Positions 1 through 8,857 of a stretch of DNA of 45,947 nucleotides are shown piece by piece. The position numbers and the translations under genes were made by a program. Each line of letters opens with the position of its first letter. Position 1 is the stretch's first letter. The stretch comes from Candidatus Eiseniibacteriota bacterium (lineage in GTDB: Bacteria > Joyebacterota > Joyebacteria > Joyebacterales > Joyebacteraceae), in the NCBI GenBank assembly GCA_030595835.1, contig JAUVLG010000012.1:1-45947 (forward strand), written 5' to 3'. The notes below the pieces were generated by a model, which was given only the letters and a program-made list of their open reading frames with translations, did no database searches and was not told where the DNA came from.

Positions 1-3000
1 ACAGCTACTGGACGTTGTCGGTCGACCTGTCGGATACGACCTACCTGATCCAGGACAACTACGACCCCACCGACAACGCGGACAACCCGGACAACTACTG
101 GCGCAAGTACCGCATCCCGCTCGGAGACGCCGTCGCCGTCAACGCCGTTGGGAGTTGGGCATCGATCAAGTCGGCGCGCATTTGGGTGGATGGCCTCGAT
201 GGCGGCGAGACGAAGATCATGATCGGGTCGATCGACATCATCGGCAATCAATGGGAGCTGGAGCCCATCCTCGCGCCAGACGGAACGGTAGTCGATGAGC
301 CTGACCTAGGTGACATGGCGTTCCGTGTGGGGACGAAGAACACGAAGGAGGACGTAGATTACGACCCGCCGTTCGATCCGGAGAACGATACGGAGACGAA
401 TCTCCCCAAACGCGAGCAGTCCCTCTTCCTGCTCTATGAAAACCTCCTCGCCGGGCACACGGCGTCCGCTAAGAAGATTCTCTTCTCCGAAGACGACTAC
501 ACGGGCTATCAGGCGCTCGAGTTCTATCTCCATGGGGATGCGGCCGTGGAGGAGGGAACGGTCTTCTTCATGCGTCTGGGGCGCGATTCGCTCAACTACT
601 ACGAGTACAGCCTGGAGGTCAGGGCTGGGTGGGTTCAGGACAGGAGCAGCGGGGACAACCTGCTGACGATCCCGTTCACGGACTTCACGGATCTCAAGCT
701 GGACATGTGCGACACATGCAATGTGGCCTGGGCGTGGGGCGATACGAACGAGGTCCGGAGAGAACGCTTCGAGGTGGTCGGGCGGCCCTCGCTCTCCAGG
801 ATCCGCAGGCTGACCATCGGTGTGCGGAACGACGTAGCGGGCGATCCCGACATCACGGGCGAGATCTGGCTGGACGACATCCGTCTCTCTGATGTTCGTG
901 ACGACATCGGATTGGCCGAGAGAATCACGATTGATGCCAAGTTCGCGGACTTCCTGGATCTGGACTTCGATCTCCGCCACGTCGACGGGGAGTTCCATTC
1001 GCTGAAACAGAAGTACGGTTCGGGGCGGGACAACATCACGTACAACATAACGGGCACCATGAACGCCGACAGATTTGTCAGCGTCCTGGGCATATCGACA
1101 CCGGTGAACGTCACGTGGAAACGCTCGGTCAGTCGCCCGAAGTTCTCGAGCGGCTCCGATGTCGTGCTCGGTGAGCAGGACAGCGAGGATCAGAAGACCG
1201 AGACGTTCGACAGGAGCATCGCGGTGTCGCTGTCGAGGAAGCGCCAGTCGCCGGATTTCTGGACGCATCTTCTGGTCGACGGGCTGTCCCTCCGTGGATC
1301 AATGGGCGAGCATCAGAAGCTCTCGCCGACGAAGGCAGATACCTCGAGGACGCTCAGGGGCCGGGTCTCGTATCGCTACGCGCCGAAGAAGCAGGGCATA
1401 CGCCTGTTCGGGAACACGGAGCTCTTCCTGAAGCCAAGCAGCATCAGGCTGAACGCGGACGCGCACGAGATTCACATGTTGAACTACGACATCGCGGCAG
1501 CCTCGGGCGATTCGACTGATTCGCAGGTGAAGACCAAGCGGTCCGACAAATACGACAGGAAGCTGAACGCGGACGCCAGCATCGACTTCCAGTTTCTGGA
1601 CAACCTGAGGACCTCCCACAACGTGTCCCTGAAGCGCGACCTCTTGCCTATTAAGAGGGTCATTGCCAACCTGAATACCGGTGTCGAGACCGAGCGTCGC
1701 TTCTCGAACTCGCTGAGTTTCAACCCGAAGTTCGGGAGGTGGTTCGCGCCGCAGTACAGCTTCAGCTCGTCCTTCACGGATGATCACGGTCTCCAGGTGC
1801 GTCGTCAGGGCGACGCCTTCGCCATCAGGAACGTTCGCGGGCAGAACAGTCATGACGTGCGAGCGAGCTTCGATATCAAGAAACTGCTTGGGTCACCGGC
1901 GTCCACGCGGAAGCGCAGTCCGAGAGACAGGCAGGAGAGCGGAAGCGGAGACGGTCGTGAGAAGAAACGCGATGAGGGTGATGCGCGCGACCGTGCGGGT
2001 GGAGGGGAAGGTGAAGGGGAGGAGCGGACCGGCATCAGTGCGACCGGCGAGGACGGTGAGGAGGTGGGGACGCGGGGCAGCCGCGAGGATGAAGATGGAG
2101 GAAGGGCAAGCGGCGCGACCGAGGTTGAACCTGTGGGGCCGGGGTTCCAGGATCTCGTCCGCCCGGTGGTGACGCTGCTGCGCAACACCGACGCCGTGGA
2201 CGCGCGCTACTCCATCAAGAGAAGCTCGCGCTACGATCGGATCACCTGGAGCCAGCTGCCGGACTGGATGTATCGTCTGGGACTGTCGAGCGGCGAGGGG
2301 GCCGACGACCGGACGGAAGAGCACACGCTGTCACTGAGCTCGGGACTGAAGCTGACGAGTCAGGTGCGTGTGAAGGGTTCCTACAAGAGAACGCGGACAG
2401 GACGGTGGTACAAGAACGCTCTTTCGGACACGGTGACCCTGATGAAGGAGACCGGCTCCGTGAGCGAGAACAGCAAGGCCTCGCTGTCCTGGAACGGGAT
2501 CGAGGAGCTGGGGCCTCTCTCCACGGTGTGCTCAAGCGTCCGCGCCAGGAGCGGCGTCGAGTACAAACGGTCCCACTCGGGTCCGGCCAGCGAACCGAAC
2601 GCGCGCAGCAAGGCGTTCTCTATGAACCCCGTGGTCTCGGTGGACACCACCTTCAAGAACGGTCTGACGAGCAGTTTCTCGTGGGACAAGAGGACGACCA
2701 CGAGCTACAAGCTCACGGGGGGCGGGTCTGTGATCGAGAACGACAGCGGGTCGATGAGCGTGGGCCTCAACTATCGGTTCTCTGCGCCCCATGGGCTCAA
2801 ACTGCCGTTCTTCGGTCAGAAGCTCAAGTTCCAGAGCAATCTGGACACGTCGCTGACCTTCCGCTCGTCGTCGAACGTCTCAAGGACGGCACAGGATGAC
2901 GAGGGGCTGGCTCACGTAGACCCGTCGGCTTCGACGCGCGATTTCTCGGTGACGACGGACCTGACCTACAGTTTCTCCCGGAGTATGTCCGGCGGGCTCA

Positions 3001-3089
3001 AGGTTAGCTTCGCTCAGAAGCGGGACGAGAAGCGCGACCAGACGCGCCGGACGATAGGCGTTCACCTTTCAGCGGAGTTCAAGTTCTAG
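1..3089 (+). CDS. sprA: SprA/Sov-like outer-membrane translocon protein of type IX secretion, C-terminal part (5' end outside window)
   Basis: The frame is open from base 3, so the gene begins upstream; about 1,028 C-terminal residues are present. Repeated domain architecture matches SprA: lectin-like beta domains with 'RIPLGD' and 'IWVDGL' motifs, then a second with 'IWLDDIRLSDVR', followed by a long beta-barrel-like stretch rich in alternating Tyr/Ser/Arg strands ('RFVSVLGISTPVNVTWKRSV', 'SVSRPKF'). It ends in 'HLSAEFKF', with a terminal aromatic typical of outer-membrane barrels. In Bacteroidota SprA forms the large outer-membrane channel of the type IX secretion system. A charged low-complexity insert rich in Gly, Glu, Arg and Asp (bases about 1905-2130) interrupts the barrel part and would sit in a loop. 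The stop overlaps the GTG of the next gene by one base, so the two are probably cotranscribed. Assignment rests on recognition of sequence style, not on a search. Confidence 0.82.
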   Translation, partial: SYWTLSVDLSDTTYLIQDNYDPTDNADNPDNYWRKYRIPLGDAVAVNAVGSWASIKSARIWVDGLDGGETKIMIGSIDIIGNQWELEPILAPDGTVVDEPDLGDMAFRVGTKNTKEDVDYDPPFDPENDTETNLPKREQSLFLLYENLLAGHTASAKKILFSEDDYTGYQALEFYLHGDAAVEEGTVFFMRLGRDSLNYYEYSLEVRAGWVQDRSSGDNLLTIPFTDFTDLKLDMCDTCNVAWAWGDTNEVRRERFEVVGRPSLSRIRRLTIGVRNDVAGDPDITGEIWLDDIRLSDVRDDIGLAERITIDAKFADFLDLDFDLRHVDGEFHSLKQKYGSGRDNITYNITGTMNADRFVSVLGISTPVNVTWKRSVSRPKFSSGSDVVLGEQDSEDQKTETFDRSIAVSLSRKRQSPDFWTHLLVDGLSLRGSMGEHQKLSPTKADTSRTLRGRVSYRYAPKKQGIRLFGNTELFLKPSSIRLNADAHEIHMLNYDIAAASGDSTDSQVKTKRSDKYDRKLNADASIDFQFLDNLRTSHNVSLKRDLLPIKRVIANLNTGVETERRFSNSLSFNPKFGRWFAPQYSFSSSFTDDHGLQVRRQGDAFAIRNVRGQNSHDVRASFDIKKLLGSPASTRKRSPRDRQESGSGDGREKKRDEGDARDRAGGGEGEGEERTGISATGEDGEEVGTRGSREDEDGGRASGATEVEPVGPGFQDLVRPVVTLLRNTDAVDARYSIKRSSRYDRITWSQLPDWMYRLGLSSGEGADDRTEEHTLSLSSGLKLTSQVRVKGSYKRTRTGRWYKNALSDTVTLMKETGSVSENSKASLSWNGIEELGPLSTVCSSVRARSGVEYKRSHSGPASEPNARSKAFSMNPVVSVDTTFKNGLTSSFSWDKRTTTSYKLTGGGSVIENDSGSMSVGLNYRFSAPHGLKLPFFGQKLKFQSNLDTSLTFRSSSNVSRTAQDDEGLAHVDPSASTRDFSVTTDLTYSFSRSMSGGLKVSFAQKRDEKRDQTRRTIGVHLSAEFKF

Positions 3090-4000
3090 TGACTGGACGT
3101 GATGCGGGACTGCGACGCGGCGCGACCGTCGCCCTGATCGTGGCTCTTGCCGGTGTAGGTGTGATGGCTGGTTGCGGCGGCCCGACCTACGACGGCGGGC
3201 TGGCCTTCTCGTTTCTCGAGAAGCAGTGTGATTTCGGACCGAGGCCGCCGGGAAGTGACGCGCACGAGGAGATGGGGCAGTGGCTCGTCGGCGTGCTGCA
3301 GGGGTATGCGGACGAGGTGTCCGTTCAGCGGTTCACCGTGCTCGATACCGGGGGCAGCGAGGTCGTGCTTTCGAACGTGATCGCATCCTTCCGATTAGAC
3401 GCGCGCGAGAGAGTGTTGTTTGGGGCGCACTGGGACACGAGGTGGATCGCCGAGAAGGATCCAGACGAGGGGAATCGGGGCACGCCGATCCTGGGCGCGA
3501 ACGATGGAGCGTCCGGCGTCGCCGTACTTCTGGGACTCGCGGCGATGATGTCCGACCGCAGTCCTGCCGTGGGTGTCGACCTGGTCTTCTTCGACGGAGA
3601 GGATGGCGGCAACGGTGGGGGCTTTGACAGCTTCTGCGTCGGTTCGACGTTCTTCGCCGGTCAGATGGGGGACTACGCACCTATCTATGCGGTGGTGGTG
3701 GACATGATCGGAGACAGCGATCTGGCCATCCCGGTGGAACCGAACTCGATGAATGCGTGTCCTTCCGTTGTGAGAACCGTGTGGGACGCGGCCGAGCGCG
3801 TCGGCGCCGCGAGCTTCACCGAGGAGTCGGGCGCGGCGATGTTCGACGATCACATTCCTCTCATCCGGGCGGGTGTGCCTTCGGTTCTTATCATCGACTT
3901 CGATTACGCCTACTGGCACACCATCGAGGATACGCCCGACAAGTGCAGTCCCGAGAGTCTGCAGGAGGTCGGGTCGGTCCTGGCGGAGCTCGTCTTCTAG
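3089..4000 (+). CDS. Glutaminyl-peptide cyclotransferase-like M28 family lipoprotein
   Basis: 303 residues, GTG start overlapping the sprA stop. The N-terminus has a hydrophobic segment ending in the lipobox VMAGC, so it should be a lipoprotein. The body is an M28-type zinc fold: 'GAHWDTR', 'GANDGASGVAVL' (metal Asp), 'FFDGEDGG' (catalytic Glu then an acidic ligand), 'VVDMIGDSD' and 'YWHTIEDT' (metal His preceded by Trp). The block 'DDHIPLIRAGVP' followed by 'YWHT' closely resembles animal-type glutaminyl cyclase (DDHIPFLRRGVP...WHT) rather than ordinary aminopeptidases. Such enzymes convert N-terminal Gln to pyroglutamate on exported proteins. The usual second Glu of the GEE motif is Asp here, which should still bind zinc. 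Alternative: an M28 aminopeptidase. Coupling to sprA suggests work on exported proteins. Confidence 0.8.
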   Translation: MTGRDAGLRRGATVALIVALAGVGVMAGCGGPTYDGGLAFSFLEKQCDFGPRPPGSDAHEEMGQWLVGVLQGYADEVSVQRFTVLDTGGSEVVLSNVIASFRLDARERVLFGAHWDTRWIAEKDPDEGNRGTPILGANDGASGVAVLLGLAAMMSDRSPAVGVDLVFFDGEDGGNGGGFDSFCVGSTFFAGQMGDYAPIYAVVVDMIGDSDLAIPVEPNSMNACPSVVRTVWDAAERVGAASFTEESGAAMFDDHIPLIRAGVPSVLIIDFDYAYWHTIEDTPDKCSPESLQEVGSVLAELVF

Positions 4001-4062
4001 CCGCCACTCGGAACATTGCTCCCTTGATTGCAGCAGCGTGGGGATTCAAGCGGGTTTTTCAC

Positions 4063-4132
4063 TTGCGTCGGATGTTGGGGCGTGCTACCTTGTGACTCGG
4101 GAAGTGGGCAGGGGGCCCGCTTTTGCTATATT
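4063..4132 (+). promoter_or_regulatory. Candidate promoters for the rimP-nusA-infB operon
   Basis: Two possible sigma70-type promoters lie in the 154-base gap before rimP. The first is TTGCGT (4063-4068), 17 bases, then TACCTT (4086-4091) preceded by TGC, an extended -10. The second is an extended -10, TGC TATATT (4124-4132), without a good -35. The first follows the format seen elsewhere in this window. Not experimentally known. Confidence 0.5.
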
Positions 4133-4154
4133 AGGGACCGATGCGAGGACTGGG

Positions 4155-4607
4155 ATGGAACGGACGGACGAGAAGCTCTACGGACTCTCCCGGGGTCTCG
4201 TTGAAGACAGGGGCTTCGTTCTTGTGGATGTGGACGAGGTTACCGAGCACGGGCGAAGGGTATTCCGCTTCTACATCGACGGCGAGGGCGGCGTCAGTCT
4301 CGGGGACTGTGCGGGCGTGAGCCGCGAGCTGGCCTATCTGCTCGATGCGGAGCCAGGGTTTGACGGCGGGTACGTTCTCGAAGTGAGTTCTCCTGGCCTC
4401 GACCATCGTCTCAAGAAGGAGAGGGAGTACGTTCACTTCGCCGGGCGGGAGGCGCGCCTCGTGCTGAGGAGCCCCGTGGAAGGCCGGAATGTGGTCGAGG
4501 GCGTGATAGTGGGCGCGGATGAGGGAGTAATTCGCATGGCGCCCGCGGACGGCGAGGAGCTGTCCATACCTCTTACTGACATAGCTCGCGCGCGGCTGTC
4601 TATCTAA
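4155..4607 (+). CDS. rimP: Ribosome maturation factor RimP
   Basis: 150 residues, the normal family length. RimP helps mature the 30S ribosomal subunit. The N-terminal domain carries 'ERGFVLVDVDEV'-like sequence (here 'DRGFVLVDVDEV'), then 'FYIDGEGGVSLGDCAGVSREL' matching the family pattern of Asp-Gly-...-Val-Ser-Leu-x-Asp-Cys. The diagnostic 'YVLEVSSPGLDHRLKKEREY' (family EVSSPGxDRPL) is followed by an SH3-like C-terminal domain. The frame is open upstream to 3873, but homology begins at the ATG at 4155. First gene of the rimP-nusA-infB translation operon; nusA follows after 63 bases. Confidence 0.95.
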   Translation: MERTDEKLYGLSRGLVEDRGFVLVDVDEVTEHGRRVFRFYIDGEGGVSLGDCAGVSRELAYLLDAEPGFDGGYVLEVSSPGLDHRLKKEREYVHFAGREARLVLRSPVEGRNVVEGVIVGADEGVIRMAPADGEELSIPLTDIARARLSI

Positions 4608-4670
4608 CCGCGCACGGGGTGGAATTCGACGGCACCGGGTGAGATTCGCTGCCGTTCGGGAGCAGTCGCG

Positions 4671-6344
4671 ATGAACAGTGGTGTGTTGGAAGCTATGAGA
4701 CGAATAGCGCGTGAGAAGCAGCTGGACGCAGAGCTCCTTTCGGAGGCGCTCGAGGCCGGCTTGCTTTCAGCTGCGCGGAAGAAGTACGGGGCGGCGGCGG
4801 AGATCGAGGTCACCATTGACCCGGAAGAGGATCTGATTGGTGTGTTCCTCAACAAGACCGTCGTGGATACCCCCGAGGACGACATCCTCGAGATCGACAT
4901 CGAGGAGGCGCAGGAACTGGATACGATCTATGAGATAGGTGACGTCGTGCGGATCGAGGTGCCTTTCGATGAGTTCGGAAGAAACGCGATCCAGGCCGCG
5001 AAGCAGATCGTGGTGCAGAGGGTTCGCGAGGGCGAGAGAGAGCAGATCTACGGTGATTTCCAGGACAGGATAGGGGATATCATCACCGGCGACGTACAGC
5101 AGATCGAGCGGGGCGGCATCGTGGTGAACCTCGGTCGTACGGAGGCTCTGCTTCCGGCGAGAGAGCAGATTCGACGCGAGCGCTACCGACAGGGCGACCG
5201 CATCAGGGCCTACCTGCTGTCTGTCGAGAGGACCACGAAGGGTCCTCAGATCATCCTGTCCAGGACGCATCCGAACTTCCTGAAGAAGCTCTTCAAGATG
5301 GAGGTTCCCGAGATATACGACGGAGTCGTGGAGATCATGACGATAGCGAGGGAGGCCGGCGGGCGTTCCAAGGTCGCCGTCGTCTCGCACGACGAGCGCG
5401 TCGATCCGGTCGGGGCTTGCGTCGGCGTTAAGGGCTCGCGAATCCAGACCATCGTCCGCGAGCTGGCGGGTGAGAAGATCGACATCGTCCCGTGGAACCT
5501 GGATCCGTCGGTTCTTGTTTCTCGCGCACTCAATCCGGCGAAGGTTTCCAAGGCGATCGTCAACGAGAGCGAGCACGAGGTCAAAGTCATAGTGCCGGAC
5601 GACCAGCTCTCCCTGGCGATCGGGAAGGGGGGACAGAACGCGCGGCTCGCGGCCAAGCTCACGGGGTGGAAGATAGACATCGTTGGGGAGACCGAGCACG
5701 GGCGTGAGCTCGAGATCAACCTTGCTCAGCGGATCGGGGTCGGGGAGCTACCCGGCGTGGGACCGAAGCTCGCGATCAGCCTGCAAGAGGCCGGCTACCG
5801 TCACGTCCAGGATCTGGATGGTGTTCCGACCGAGGACATCCTCCGGGTGCCCGGTGTGGGTCAGAAGACCGCGGAGAGGATCTCCATCGCAGTGGCGGCC
5901 GTGCTCGAGGTCCTTGAGGAGGAGAAGCAGGGCCTTCTGAAGGAGATCGAGGAGCAGGCCAGAGCGGAGGCGATGGAGCGCGCGGCAGCGCGTGAGGCGG
6001 AGCGTGCCGAGCTCGAGCGCGCCCGAATCGAGCGTCTTGAGGCCGAGAGCGCGACTGAAGAGGTCGAGGAGGACGAAGGGGACGAGGCAGTTCCCGACGA
6101 GGCCGGAGACGGTGGCGACGAGGGAGTTCCCGACGAGGCCGCAGACGGTGGCGACGAGGACGCAGTCGCGCTGGCGGACTCCGATGATGAGATCGACCCC
6201 TCCGGGCAGGACGGCGAGGGCGACGACACGGACGAGGCCAGTGATGGTGACGCCGACGACGCCGTTGCTGACACCGATGCAGAGGCCGTCGCCGACAGCG
6301 ACGGGACCGACGCAGAGACCGAGGAAGATAGAGCGTCGGAGTAG
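4671..6344 (+). CDS. nusA: Transcription termination/antitermination factor NusA
   Basis: 557 residues. Domains in order: N-terminal RNA-polymerase-binding domain (about 1-130, with 'ARKKYG' and 'IDPEED'), S1 domain (about 135-200, 'GDIITGDVQQIERGGIVVNLG'-type sequence), KH1 and KH2 (about 205-345, 'DPVGACVGVKGSRIQ' and 'LAIGKGGQNARLAAKLTGW'), then one helix-hairpin-helix pair (about 360-410, 'LPGVGPKLA' and 'VPGVGQKTAERI'). A long Glu/Asp/Ala-rich tail of about 130 residues ends the protein and includes a 36-base tandem repeat. NusA binds RNA polymerase and nascent RNA to control pausing and termination. The acidic C-terminal tail is longer than in most NusA proteins. The expected ylxR and ylxQ genes do not follow; infB comes next. 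Confidence 0.96.
   Translation: MNSGVLEAMRRIAREKQLDAELLSEALEAGLLSAARKKYGAAAEIEVTIDPEEDLIGVFLNKTVVDTPEDDILEIDIEEAQELDTIYEIGDVVRIEVPFDEFGRNAIQAAKQIVVQRVREGEREQIYGDFQDRIGDIITGDVQQIERGGIVVNLGRTEALLPAREQIRRERYRQGDRIRAYLLSVERTTKGPQIILSRTHPNFLKKLFKMEVPEIYDGVVEIMTIAREAGGRSKVAVVSHDERVDPVGACVGVKGSRIQTIVRELAGEKIDIVPWNLDPSVLVSRALNPAKVSKAIVNESEHEVKVIVPDDQLSLAIGKGGQNARLAAKLTGWKIDIVGETEHGRELEINLAQRIGVGELPGVGPKLAISLQEAGYRHVQDLDGVPTEDILRVPGVGQKTAERISIAVAAVLEVLEEEKQGLLKEIEEQARAEAMERAAAREAERAELERARIERLEAESATEEVEEDEGDEAVPDEAGDGGDEGVPDEAADGGDEDAVALADSDDEIDPSGQDGEGDDTDEASDGDADDAVADTDAEAVADSDGTDAETEEDRASE
6089..6160 (+). repeat. 36-bp tandem duplication within nusA acidic tail
   Basis: Two near-identical 36-base units start at AGTTCC at 6089 and 6125. 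Each encodes a Val-Pro-Asp-Glu-Ala-x-Asp-Gly-Gly-Asp-Glu type segment. The reading frame is kept, so the repeat lengthens the acidic tail without breaking the protein. Recent slippage or unequal exchange is the likely origin. Confidence 0.85.
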
Positions 6345-6391
6345 GCGACGCTTCGGTTTGAACATTGAAGGCGGGAGGCCTTAGGCCCCCG
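6332..6391 (+). other. Hairpins in the nusA-infB junction
   Basis: AGCGTCG (6332-6338) pairs with CGACGCT (6346-6352) across the nusA stop codon. A second hairpin follows, CGGG-A-GGCC (6372-6380) with loop TTA and GGCCCCCG (6384-6391). Neither has a T-tract, so they are more likely RNA processing or stability elements than terminators. Confidence 0.35.
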
Positions 6392-6435
6392 ACAGATCGT
6401 GCATCACCTGACGCTGGAAGATACGGAGGCATCAC

Positions 6436-8832
6436 TTGGTAAAGCGCAGGGTGTACCAAGTTGCGAAGGAGTTTCGCATATCCAGCGAAGCTCTGGTGGG
6501 CGTGCTCCGGAAGCTTGGCTACGACGTCAAGACTCACATGAACGCTATCGATGATGACGTCATCGCGAGCGCGCGTGCTGAGTTTGAGAAGGAGAAGGAC
6601 GCCGTCAAGATCGAGTTCGCCAAGAGGCTGAAGAAGGCGGCGCGCGAGCGGGCGAAGGGTGCCGTGGTGGGGAAGGGTGAGACGAAGGAAGCAGGGAAAC
6701 CCAAGGAGCCGCCCGTCGAGGGGAAGAAGAAGGCCGCGAAGCCTGCTGCCGCGAAGCCTGCTGCTGCGAAGCCTGTTGCTGCGAAGCCTGCTGCCGCGAA
6801 GCCTGCTGCTGCGTCTGCCGGGAAGGCTGCTGCCACGCCTACCGCGAAGCCTGCTGCCGCGCCTGCCGCGACGACGCCATCGAAGCCGGTGCACGCTGAC
6901 ACGGCACAGAAGCGTCGCAGAGGAGGCAGGCGGCCGCGCGTCGACCAGAAGACCGTGGAAGAAACGGTCCGGCGGACGATGGCGGCGACCGCGGGCGACA
7001 AACGTCCCAAGCGCCGGCGCAGACGGGAGAGGCCTGATGGTACTGTGATCGAGCAGGACCAGAAGCTGAAGGTCCCGGATTTCTCGTCGGTGGCGGAGCT
7101 CGCCGAGAGCTTCGAGGTACCCGCGAACGACATAATCAAGAAGTGCCTCGATATCGGTCTCATGGTCACGATCAACCAGAGGTTGGACGAGGACACGATC
7201 CTGCTGCTCGGTGACGAGTTCGGCGAGGACGTGGAGTTCGTCAGGGAATACGGGGAGGACATCCTCGGCCGTGAAGAGGAAGAGGCGGTCGAGGGCGGCG
7301 AGCAACTGCCCAGGGCACCGGTCGTGGTAGTCATGGGGCACGTCGATCACGGCAAGACGCTTCTTCTGGACTACATCAGAAGAAGCAACGTCGTCGCCGG
7401 TGAGTCCGGTGGTATCACCCAGCACATCGGGGCGTATGAGGTCCAGGTCGGTGACAAGTCGCTCACGTTCCTGGACACGCCGGGTCACGAGGCGTTCACG
7501 GCGATGCGTGCGCGCGGTGCCCAGATCACGGACATCGTGGTACTCGTAGTAGCGGCCGATGACGGCGTGATGCCTCAGACGCTTGAGGCGATAGAGCATG
7601 CGCGGGCCGCCGGTGTTCCGATCATCGTAGCGCTCAACAAGATGGACCTTCCAGGCGCGAACATGGACAAGGTCAAGGCGGAGCTCTCGAACCACGGTCT
7701 GGTTGTTGAAGAGTGGGGTGGTGAGACGGTTGCCGTGGAGACGTCGGCCAAGACGGGCGAGGGGATTGACAAGCTCCTGGAGATGGTCCTTGTTCAGGCC
7801 GAGCTGCTCGAGCTGAGCGCGGTGTGCGAAAGCCCCGCGAGAGGCGTGGTTGTCGAGGTGGAGAAGGAGCGAGGGCGCGGTGTCGTCACTACCGTTCTCG
7901 TGCAGAGCGGGACGCTACGTGTAGGAGATCCGTTCGTCGTGGGTGTCGTTGCCGGGAAGGTCCGGGCGCTCTACGACGAGCGAGGTGCGAATGTCGAAGA
8001 CGCGAGGCCGGCGCAGCCCGTGCAGATCTCGGGATTGAACGGGGTTCCGCAGGCCGGTGACGTGCTGGCCGTGGTCTCTGACGACCGCCTGGCGAAGGAG
8101 ATAAGTGCCAAGCGCAGCCAGCAGCAGTGGGAGCGCCAGACTCGCTTCCAGCATCGCGTTACCCTCGAGGATCTCCATAAGCAGATCGTGGAGGGGGCGG
8201 TCAAGGAACTCAGGATCGTCATAAAGGGCGACGTCGACGGGTCGGTCGGCGCGCTGGCGGACTCTCTGGAGAAGCTCTCTACGGAAGAAGTGAAGGTAGA
8301 GGTCATTCGAAAGGGCGTGGGCGCCGTCACGGAGACGGACGTACTCCTGGGCGCAGCGTCCGATGCGATCATCGTGGGGTTCCACATCGGCGCCACGATC
8401 AAGGTGCGCGAACTGTCACGGCGCGAGCACGTCGAGATACGGCTCTACAGGGTCATCTATGAGGTTGTGGAGGATATCAAGGCGGCGATGGAGGGCATGC
8501 TGGAGCCCGAGCGGCGTGAGGTCGTGGCGGGAAGGGCGGAGGTGCGGGAGACCTTCAAGGTGCCGAACCGCGGCGTCATCGCGGGCTGCTACGTGCTGTC
8601 CGGTGTCGTCAAGCGCAACGCCAAGTCGCGTGTGATACGCGACGAGATGGTTCTGTACGAGGGCAAGATAGATTCGCTGAAACGCTTCAAGGATGACGTG
8701 CGAGAGGTCCAGACGGGCTTCGAGTGCGGCATTGGGATGTCCGGATTCGACGACCTGACGCAGGGCGACCTGATCGAGATCTACGACATCCAGGAGATCG
8801 CCCGGAAGCTCGGCGAGCCGACGGCCGCCTAG
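6436..8832 (+). CDS. infB: Translation initiation factor IF-2
   Basis: 798 residues from a TTG start with GGAGG nine bases upstream. The N-terminal IF2_N domain ('VYQVAKEFRISSEALVGVLR') is followed by a Lys/Ala/Pro-rich linker with five 15-base repeats. A second IF2_N domain (about 215-265, 'DFSSVAELAESFEVPANDII') precedes the GTPase domain: G1 'GHVDHGKT' (about 299-306), G2 'GITQHIGAY', G3 'DTPGHEAF', G4 'NKMD', G5 'SAK'. Domains II, III and IV follow and end with 'GFECGIGMSGFDDLTQGDLI'-type sequence characteristic of IF-2. The protein brings initiator fMet-tRNA to the 30S subunit and promotes subunit joining. It is a normal full-length copy. Confidence 0.97.
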   Translation: MVKRRVYQVAKEFRISSEALVGVLRKLGYDVKTHMNAIDDDVIASARAEFEKEKDAVKIEFAKRLKKAARERAKGAVVGKGETKEAGKPKEPPVEGKKKAAKPAAAKPAAAKPVAAKPAAAKPAAASAGKAAATPTAKPAAAPAATTPSKPVHADTAQKRRRGGRRPRVDQKTVEETVRRTMAATAGDKRPKRRRRRERPDGTVIEQDQKLKVPDFSSVAELAESFEVPANDIIKKCLDIGLMVTINQRLDEDTILLLGDEFGEDVEFVREYGEDILGREEEEAVEGGEQLPRAPVVVVMGHVDHGKTLLLDYIRRSNVVAGESGGITQHIGAYEVQVGDKSLTFLDTPGHEAFTAMRARGAQITDIVVLVVAADDGVMPQTLEAIEHARAAGVPIIVALNKMDLPGANMDKVKAELSNHGLVVEEWGGETVAVETSAKTGEGIDKLLEMVLVQAELLELSAVCESPARGVVVEVEKERGRGVVTTVLVQSGTLRVGDPFVVGVVAGKVRALYDERGANVEDARPAQPVQISGLNGVPQAGDVLAVVSDDRLAKEISAKRSQQQWERQTRFQHRVTLEDLHKQIVEGAVKELRIVIKGDVDGSVGALADSLEKLSTEEVKVEVIRKGVGAVTETDVLLGAASDAIIVGFHIGATIKVRELSRREHVEIRLYRVIYEVVEDIKAAMEGMLEPERREVVAGRAEVRETFKVPNRGVIAGCYVLSGVVKRNAKSRVIRDEMVLYEGKIDSLKRFKDDVREVQTGFECGIGMSGFDDLTQGDLIEIYDIQEIARKLGEPTAA
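6736..6810 (+). repeat. Five 15-bp tandem repeats in infB linker
   Basis: Units starting GCGAAGCCTG begin at 6736, 6751, 6766, 6781 and 6796, differing by one or two bases. Each encodes Ala-Lys-Pro-Ala-Ala (Val-Ala once). Like other IF-2 linkers this is probably a flexible, length-variable segment. Confidence 0.9.
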
Positions 8833-8857
8833 ATCCGGCACGCAGAGGTTTTGGACG

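Noticed and set aside
5776-7695. Long minus-strand open frame (639 codons) across nusA and infB
   Set aside because: It is opposite two certain genes, is Arg/His/Leu-rich in the way of antisense frames of GC-rich DNA, and has no recognisable domain.
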